DNA of 64,000 nucleotides, from NCBI RefSeq assembly GCF_009931695.1, contig NZ_CP048000.1, positions 3,861,501-3,925,500 on the forward strand, in the 5' to 3' direction. This stretch comes from Anaerocolumna sedimenticola. Lineage in GTDB: Bacteria; Bacillota; Clostridia; Lachnospirales; Lachnospiraceae. The notes beneath the pieces are model-generated. The model did not search any database and was not told the origin of the DNA. It worked only from the letters and a program-made list of their open reading frames with translations. Shown here piece by piece: positions 58,718-64,000 of the stretch (the first letter of the stretch is position 1; each line of letters begins with the position of its first letter). Position numbers and translations under genes: made by a program.

Positions 58718-58813
58718 AATATTACATACGATAATACATAACTATATTGCTTACTATATTACTAATTACATTACTTACTATGTTACCTGTTACTTATTAC
58801 ATTACATAACTAT
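58718..58813. repeat. degenerate AT-rich tandem repeats
   Basis: The stretch consists of variants of ACTATATTACT and ATTACTTATTACATTAC. The regularity is weaker than at 35960-36067, but the base motif (TTAC + ATA) is similar. Confidence 0.6.
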
Positions 58814-59024
58814 ATTACTCAAAACCTCAGGCAAAATATAGGCTTAAAATATATTTTATTTTATGGTATTATATAAGTATATGAAAGGATAAACTTTTTC
58901 GCTATGATAAAAAAATTTATATTAGCAAAAGTTTATATCATATTAAATTAGCTGTGAAACAAATACTTTGCTTTTTCTATCGTTTCTATTTATCTTAAAC
59001 ATCAAGATTTAAAAATAAACAACA

Positions 59025-59090
59025 TAAAAAGGGCTTCCCTTTTGTATAATGAATTAGTAATAATAACAAATATACAAATGAGAAGTCCTT
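59025..59090 (-). terminator. probable terminator of the SNF2 gene
   Basis: AAGGGCTTC (59029-59037) pairs with GAAGTCCTT (59082-59090) and TTTGTAT with ATACAAA. On the minus strand TTTTTATG follows. Confidence 0.5.
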
Positions 59091-59205
59091 AGTACTATTT
59101 AAAATATAAAATCAAGTACAAATTAAGATATATTTAAGATATAAGATCTATTTTTCACCTGGAATCCATCTTAAGATTAGATCTGCTTCAGGAGAAAGAG
59201 AATCC

Positions 59206-62200
59206 TTACCCGAAAATATCCTCCAGCTCTTCTTTCGTCAACGAATTAATAAATACTTCCTGGGATTGGATTACAGAATCGGATAAATTCTTTTTCTTAA
59301 GCTGGAGTTTATATATCTTCTCCTCAATCGTTCCCTTTGTTATTAATTTAATAACGTGAACAGAATTTACCTGACCGATTCGGTAAGCACGGTCCGTGGC
59401 CTGATCTTCCACCGCCGGGTTCCACCAGGGATCATAATGAATTACCGTATCCGCTCCAACCAGATTCAGGCCTGTTCCGCCGGCTTTTAATGAAATTAAA
59501 AAGACTTTCCCTTCTCCCTGGTTAAACCGTTTCACATAATCATTCCGGTCCTGGACTTTAGTAGAACCCTCCAGATAAAAGCTGGGAATATTCTGAGTTT
59601 TTAATTCTTTTTCAATGATGGATAACATAGAGGTAAATTGGGAGAATACTAAGATGCGGTGTTCATTGGCAATAGCATCCGTAATAATTTCCATCAATAA
59701 TTCTAACTTACCGCTTCCGCCGCTATAATTCTCAATAAAAGTACCCGGATGACAGCAGATCTGGCGTAATCTTGTTAATACTGCAAGTATTTTAAGTTTG
59801 CTCTTTTCTAATCCATTTTCTTTAATTTCATTATCTAATTCCGTTTTAGCACTTTCAACATAAGAAAGATAGACTTTTTTCTGTTCTTCCACCATATCAT
59901 TTAGCATTTTAGTTTCGACTTTATCCGGTAATTCCTGTAATACATCTTTTTTCATACGGCGCAGGATAAAAGGAAGAATCCGTCTGTTTAAATCTTCTAA
60001 TACCCCCTCTTCCAATCTCAGGATGGGTTTTTCATATTGATTCATAAATTTTGTATGGCTAAATAAATAATCCGGCATAATAAAATCGAAAATTGACCAT
60101 AGTTCAGACAAGGAATTTTCAATTGGGGTTCCTGTTAGTGCATACCTATGATCCGCCTCCAGCAATTTGACGGATTTAGCATTAAGAGAATCTGCATTCT
60201 TAATATATTGTGCTTCATCGATAAATACCGTATGAAAACGCAGTTTTTGATATAAATTAATATCCCGGCGCATTAGGGGATAAGAAGTAATCAGAATATC
60301 CACGTTCTCTTCTGATTCAATTAATTCCTTACGTTCCTTTGGAGTCCCTGTAACAACGTATGAGGTCAGAAAAGGTGCGAAATTTTCGAGTTCGTCCTGC
60401 CAGTTATAAATCAGAGAAGAAGGACAGACTATTAAAAATTTGGCGGATTGTATTATTTTTTTAATTGCAGCTATATAAACAATGGTCTGTAAGGTTTTAC
60501 CTAATCCCATATCATCTGCCAGTATTCCGCCAAGGTTATTTTCCGATAAGGTACGAAGCCATTTATAACCGGTAACCTGATATCCTCGAAGTTCAGCTTG
60601 GATTCCGTCCGGAATGTCGTATTCCGTAATATTCGGATTTAATATTTTTTCCACTAACTGTGAAAAATCCTCATTTTTCTCCACTTCGAGATTTTTTTCC
60701 TGGAATACATTGTTAAGGTAGAGAGCTTTATTCTTAGATAAACCAATCGTTTCATTATTTAATTCTTTACCGGATACTCCCAGATAACTTAATATATCCC
60801 ATACTTCTTTTATATTTTCCTCTTCCAGATTAATAAAACTTCCGTTTTTTAAGCGGTAGTATTTTTTCTTCATACGATAGGATTTAAATAAATCTTTTAA
60901 CTCTTCTTTGGGCACTTCCTCATAATTTAAGTCCATTTCAAGGAGATTTAGGCCATTACTTACCCTTAAACCAGCCTTAAAACTACCCGGAGATTTTATA
61001 TTAATCTTCTTAAATGAGTCGGAATAATATAATTCACATTCTTTCGACAGTTCATGAATGTGATTGATTAAAAAATCATAGATTTCGTCCTCGTTACGCA
61101 TGATAAAGCCGTGTTGCTTTGGTTGAAATCCAATCCTTTCCAGATAATCAATATAATAATCTTCTTTATGGGGTTGGCGGATAATAATAAAATTATCGGA
61201 GGGAGCATTTTCAAAAGCGTTAAATTCGTGTTCTCCGTAACGGTATCTTAATTCTGCCTGAATATAATTTTTTACTTTATCCAGATAAATAACCGGTTTT
61301 AATTCTTCAGTAATAAATCGGTCTTTAATTTCCTGCGGTACGGTTAATTCCATTGTCTCACTTATTTTAGGGAGTACTACCTCTAAAAACTTGTTTTTAT
61401 TAGTCCCCTTAAAAATTAAGGGTTCTTTTTTAGCCCCCAGATTATTATAAAAAGGCAGATAATTTCCTAAAAACCTCTTGGTCGGTTTATAGATACAGCC
61501 ATTGTAAAAAAGCAGCTCACCTGCTTCTGTTATGGGAATTACGCTGTATTTACCATGATAATCCATAACAATTCCGTCATCGATTAAAGATAAATCATAC
61601 TCTATCTTCGGATTGGCAGCCGTATATATGACATCTTCATATTCCTTTCCGTATAATTCCAAATCAAAAGGACTATCCTCCATGATATCCAAAAGGCGAA
61701 ACAACATATTTTTGTTAAAATGATATTGGATTTGGCAAATAGTTTTGAATAAAATAATTTATCAATAGCTTCCTGGATTTCATATATTTGAAGTATATAA
61801 TCCAGTACTTTTTTTGATTGTTTATCAAATTTACTCTCACCATGTATGAACTTAAACTCTTTTCCTAACATAATATTTTCTTTATTATAGAAATCTGTTA
61901 GAAATTTTTTTATGGATTGTACTTTATAATAATGATGATTTCCCACCCGCAGAGAAAGAATTGCAGAACCGGTTTCAGAACGTAAGATGTTCGGAATAGA
62001 TAACGATACTTTGATATGGTAAGTTTCCCCCTGCATTACGCTATCTTCCTGATTACTGAAATATCCGAGAATCTGATAAACCGTTTTTTCAGCCGGATTA
62101 TCCGGTTCTTCCATAAGAGAACGTTCCACATAATTCAAAACGAAAAACAGTGCAGTTACTACATGTCTGCACGCACCCTCTTCCTTTAGATGTTCCGAAC

Positions 62201-62411
62201 AATTACATTTATGTTCAAATGATCCATCAGGGGAAACATGAATCGTAACCAAATATTCAAAATTTTCCCTGACTGTAATACGATATTGCTGTTTAGAATT
62301 GGACCAAGTGGCATTCACCACATGATTTTGTTTGTAATCCTGCAACCCTCTTGCATAAACGGTTTCACTTGCTGCTAAATTTCTTATTCCCATTCTGGAT
62401 AATCGTATCAT
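59206..62411 (-). CDS. SWIM zinc-finger SNF2-family helicase, frameshifted
   Basis: A large DNA-dependent ATPase, about 1068 residues after repair. N-terminus: SWIM zinc finger (CNCSEHLKEEGACRHVVTAL, Cys-x-Cys...Cys-x-His). C-terminus: SNF2 ATPase with Walker A GGILADDMGLGKTLQ, box II FIDEAQYIKNAD (DEAQ), and helicase half FLISLKAGGTGLNLVGADTV and DQATDRAYRIGQ. The frame breaks at T5 61709-61713: one more base joins SNIILTKN to MLFRLLDIMED. ATG 62411 follows AAAGGAG. Such SWIM-SNF2 proteins are common in Firmicutes; the role is probably in chromosome or transcription complex remodelling. Confidence 0.9.
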
Positions 62412-62653
62412 TTCGTAACTCCTTTTACTTGTCCAATCTTTGCATCCTATTATTATACCACAATTTTGGGATAAATGTTAAGTTTATTCCTATTTTTACA
62501 AAGAAATATATAAGTAATTTTATATATAGCGGAATTGAATTTCTGAAGATGAAAGATTGAGATTTAATATTAAGAAAGGAAATTAGAAAAATCATTAGGC
62601 TTATATAAAACAAAATTAATACAGCCAGTACGGATTCAAACCTTAATAAGGAT

Positions 62654-62884
62654 TTAACAAGCGGCTTTGACTGTTTTATCTTTCCGAAACATAGAATACA
62701 GTCCGGATATTAAACAAATCACTATACCAAGTAACGCTATAACTAATTCCAGGTAGGTTCCTTTCGAGAGTATTATTATTGAAATTCCCCAAATAAAAAA
62801 CGGAAATGCCAGAATTGCAAATAAAGTACCGCTGATTAATTTATGATATTTACTTTTTCGAATTGCCGATATCATTTCTTTCAT
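62654..62884 (-). CDS. hypothetical 76-residue membrane protein
   Basis: Two membrane segments (residues 17-40, GTLFAILAFPFFIWGISIII; and 46-66, LVIALLGIVICLISGLYSMF) with basic ends. ATG 62884 follows TAGGAGTTAG. No family recognised. Confidence 0.65.
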   Translation of the reverse strand: MKEMISAIRKSKYHKLISGTLFAILAFPFFIWGISIIILSKGTYLELVIALLGIVICLISGLYSMFRKDKTVKAAC

Positions 62885-63201
62885 AACTAACTCCTATGCT
62901 TCCAATTAATACTATTACGAGTAAAAACTTATTAATTTTTTAACAAAAAATTTTATCTATATATAAAACGATTTAAACATTAAAAAAGTTTCACAATTCT
63001 TACAATTTTTTAAAAAAAGTTTTAGAAAATATAAATATGGTATTATTAAATACTATTATTAACCCTGTTATTGTATCATAAGGAGAAATTACGAAACTAG
63101 ATTCTTTAAGAAATATTTTTATAAGAAATATTTTTTCATGAATTAACATGTTTCTCTTTCAGGCGTTTTCTTATAATAAAACAAATTGCTCGTAATAAGA
63201 T
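62885..63201. other. intergenic, no feature seen
   Basis: AT-rich stretch of about 320 bp. A short direct repeat (AAGAAATATTTTT) occurs twice at about 63108-63136. No gene is seen. Confidence 0.5.
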
Positions 63202-63243
63202 AAAAAAACCTGTCACAATAAAAACAATCTGCTTGTGACAGGT
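63202..63243 (-). terminator. terminator of the EAL gene
   Basis: ACCTGTCACA (63208-63217) pairs perfectly with TGTGACAGGT (63234-63243). On the minus strand seven T follow. Confidence 0.9.
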
Positions 63244-63277
63244 CAATTAAAACTGCAATTTAAAACCATTTACCCTA

Positions 63278-64000
63278 TTAAAACAATAATTTCTCTAATT
63301 CCTCCATTGGCATAGGTTTATAGAAAAAATAACCCTGAACCATATCACAGTGATTCTCTTTCAAAAATCTTGCCTGATCCAGTGTTTCTACCCCTTCCGA
63401 TATAACCTTTAATCCTAACCCTTTGGCAAGATTAATAATATTAGCAATAACAATCTTATCTTTATCATCCATAACATCATAGGTTAAAAAGTCTTTATCC
63501 AGCTTAAGAATATCAACCGGTAAAGTTTTTAACAGATTTAAGGATGAAAATCCGGAACCAAAATCATCTATTGAAATAAGAAATCCTTTTTCACGCAGGT
63601 TACCCAAAAATCTTTTTAAACGGTCTAATCCATTTAAGAAAATACTCTCTGTGATTTCTATTTCAATAAGGTTCGTGGGCAGATTATATTTACGAATTAA
63701 ATACTCCAGCTTCTGGATAAATAAATCGTCATCAATATGAAGTCTGGATACATTTACGGATATGATTACCGGATTTTTTCCCATATCCAGCCATCTTCTC
63801 AACATTTTAAAGGCTTCTTCATAAACATAAAAATCTAACTCCAATATAAAACCGTTTTTCTCAAATATAGGAATAAACTCCGATGGATTCATAATCTCTC
63901 CATTACGGGTTTTCCATCTTACTAAAGCTTCTGCACCGGTGATGTTTAAGGATCTTAGTTCAATTTTCGGCTGCATGTATACGATGAATTCATGACTCGT
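63278..64000 (-). CDS. EAL-domain cyclic-di-GMP phosphodiesterase (5' end off the window)
   Basis: The C-terminal 240 residues of a larger protein. The EAL domain is nearly complete: it continues in frame to the right edge (HEFIVYMQPKIEL), then EALVRWKTRNGEIMNPSEF (the EAL motif itself), IEITESIFLNG, FLISIDDFGSGFSSLNLL (metal Asp pair), ILKLDKDFL (Lys) and VISEGVETLDQARFLKE (Glu). All key residues for hydrolysing c-di-GMP are present. A GGDEF or sensor domain probably precedes it beyond the edge. Confidence 0.92.
   Translation of the reverse strand, partial: TSHEFIVYMQPKIELRSLNITGAEALVRWKTRNGEIMNPSEFIPIFEKNGFILELDFYVYEEAFKMLRRWLDMGKNPVIISVNVSRLHIDDDLFIQKLEYLIRKYNLPTNLIEIEITESIFLNGLDRLKRFLGNLREKGFLISIDDFGSGFSSLNLLKTLPVDILKLDKDFLTYDVMDDKDKIVIANIINLAKGLGLKVISEGVETLDQARFLKENHCDMVQGYFFYKPMPMEELEKLLF

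Larger units (their letters stand above)
58657..59205. other. 549-bp intergenic region with AT-rich repeats
   Basis: No gene is seen. Degenerate ATTACTTA/ACTATATTAC repeats fill 58718-58813, and an inverted repeat lies at 59025-59090. Confidence 0.6.

Overview
The window is AT-rich Gram-positive DNA, most likely from a Lachnospiraceae-type member of the Clostridia. The signs are strong GGAGG ribosome sites, sigma-A promoters, a T-box before thrS, a THF riboswitch before folT, an L27 with a cleavable N-terminal extension next to its Prp protease, a lexA/LysM divergent pair of the yneA type, and the clostridial order TIGR03960 / TIGR03936 / rng near rplU-prp-rpmA and obg-yhbY-nadD-yqeK-rsfS. 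I see no rRNA, tRNA, CRISPR array, prophage or complete insertion sequence.

Layout. 1-7.2 kb: an export operon (SLH-domain surface protein, HlyD-like adaptor, ABC exporter cut by the left edge), a DUF445 membrane protein and a SHOCT mini-protein. 7.2-14.1 kb: a 2H phosphoesterase, T-box-controlled thrS, a Gfo/Idh/MocA oxidoreductase and two aldo/keto reductases with ferredoxin-like tails. 14.6-19.2 kb: a thiamine operon thiM-thiE-HAD phosphatase-thiD-thiC behind a TPP riboswitch. 19.4-27.5 kb: an AraC regulator, two large secreted proteins (GHL10-type glycosidase; cell-wall amidase) and a tyrosine recombinase. 27.8-33 kb: a cupin, a decayed 4Fe-4S gene, a GNAT enzyme, an unknown two-repeat protein, a MurA with Asp in place of the catalytic Cys, and an intracellular subtilisin. 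33-38.2 kb: two glycosyltransferases, then a GNAT plus two flavoprotein reductases. 38.3-44.5 kb: the SOS regulator with its divergent LysM partner and the ribosome-assembly cluster. 44.5-57.5 kb: an alanyl-tRNA editing protein, a VWA lipoprotein, ybaK, rng with two radical-SAM-associated genes, folT, tyrS and a zinc-ribbon membrane protein. 57.6-64 kb: a nucleotidyltransferase, a SWIM/SNF2 helicase, a small membrane protein and the end of an EAL domain protein.

Two patterns cut across the gene map. First, five copies of a palindromic MITE-like repeat (about 145 bp when complete, terminal inverted repeat near GGTAATTGCGAAAC) sit between genes, usually just after a stop codon. Two copies have clear flanking direct repeats of 11-16 bp, and one separates the THF riboswitch from folT. 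A second, unrelated pair of about 97-bp hairpin repeats lies at 35.7 and 46.7 kb. Second, at least eight genes (adaptor, thiM, amidase, subtilisin, GT2, rng, nucleotidyltransferase, SNF2) are each split by what looks like the loss of one base, mostly in a homopolymer, and the SLH gene contains a 395-bp out-of-frame tandem duplication. The bias to single-base losses suggests sequencing or assembly error more than real gene decay, so I annotate these as full genes and give the break points.
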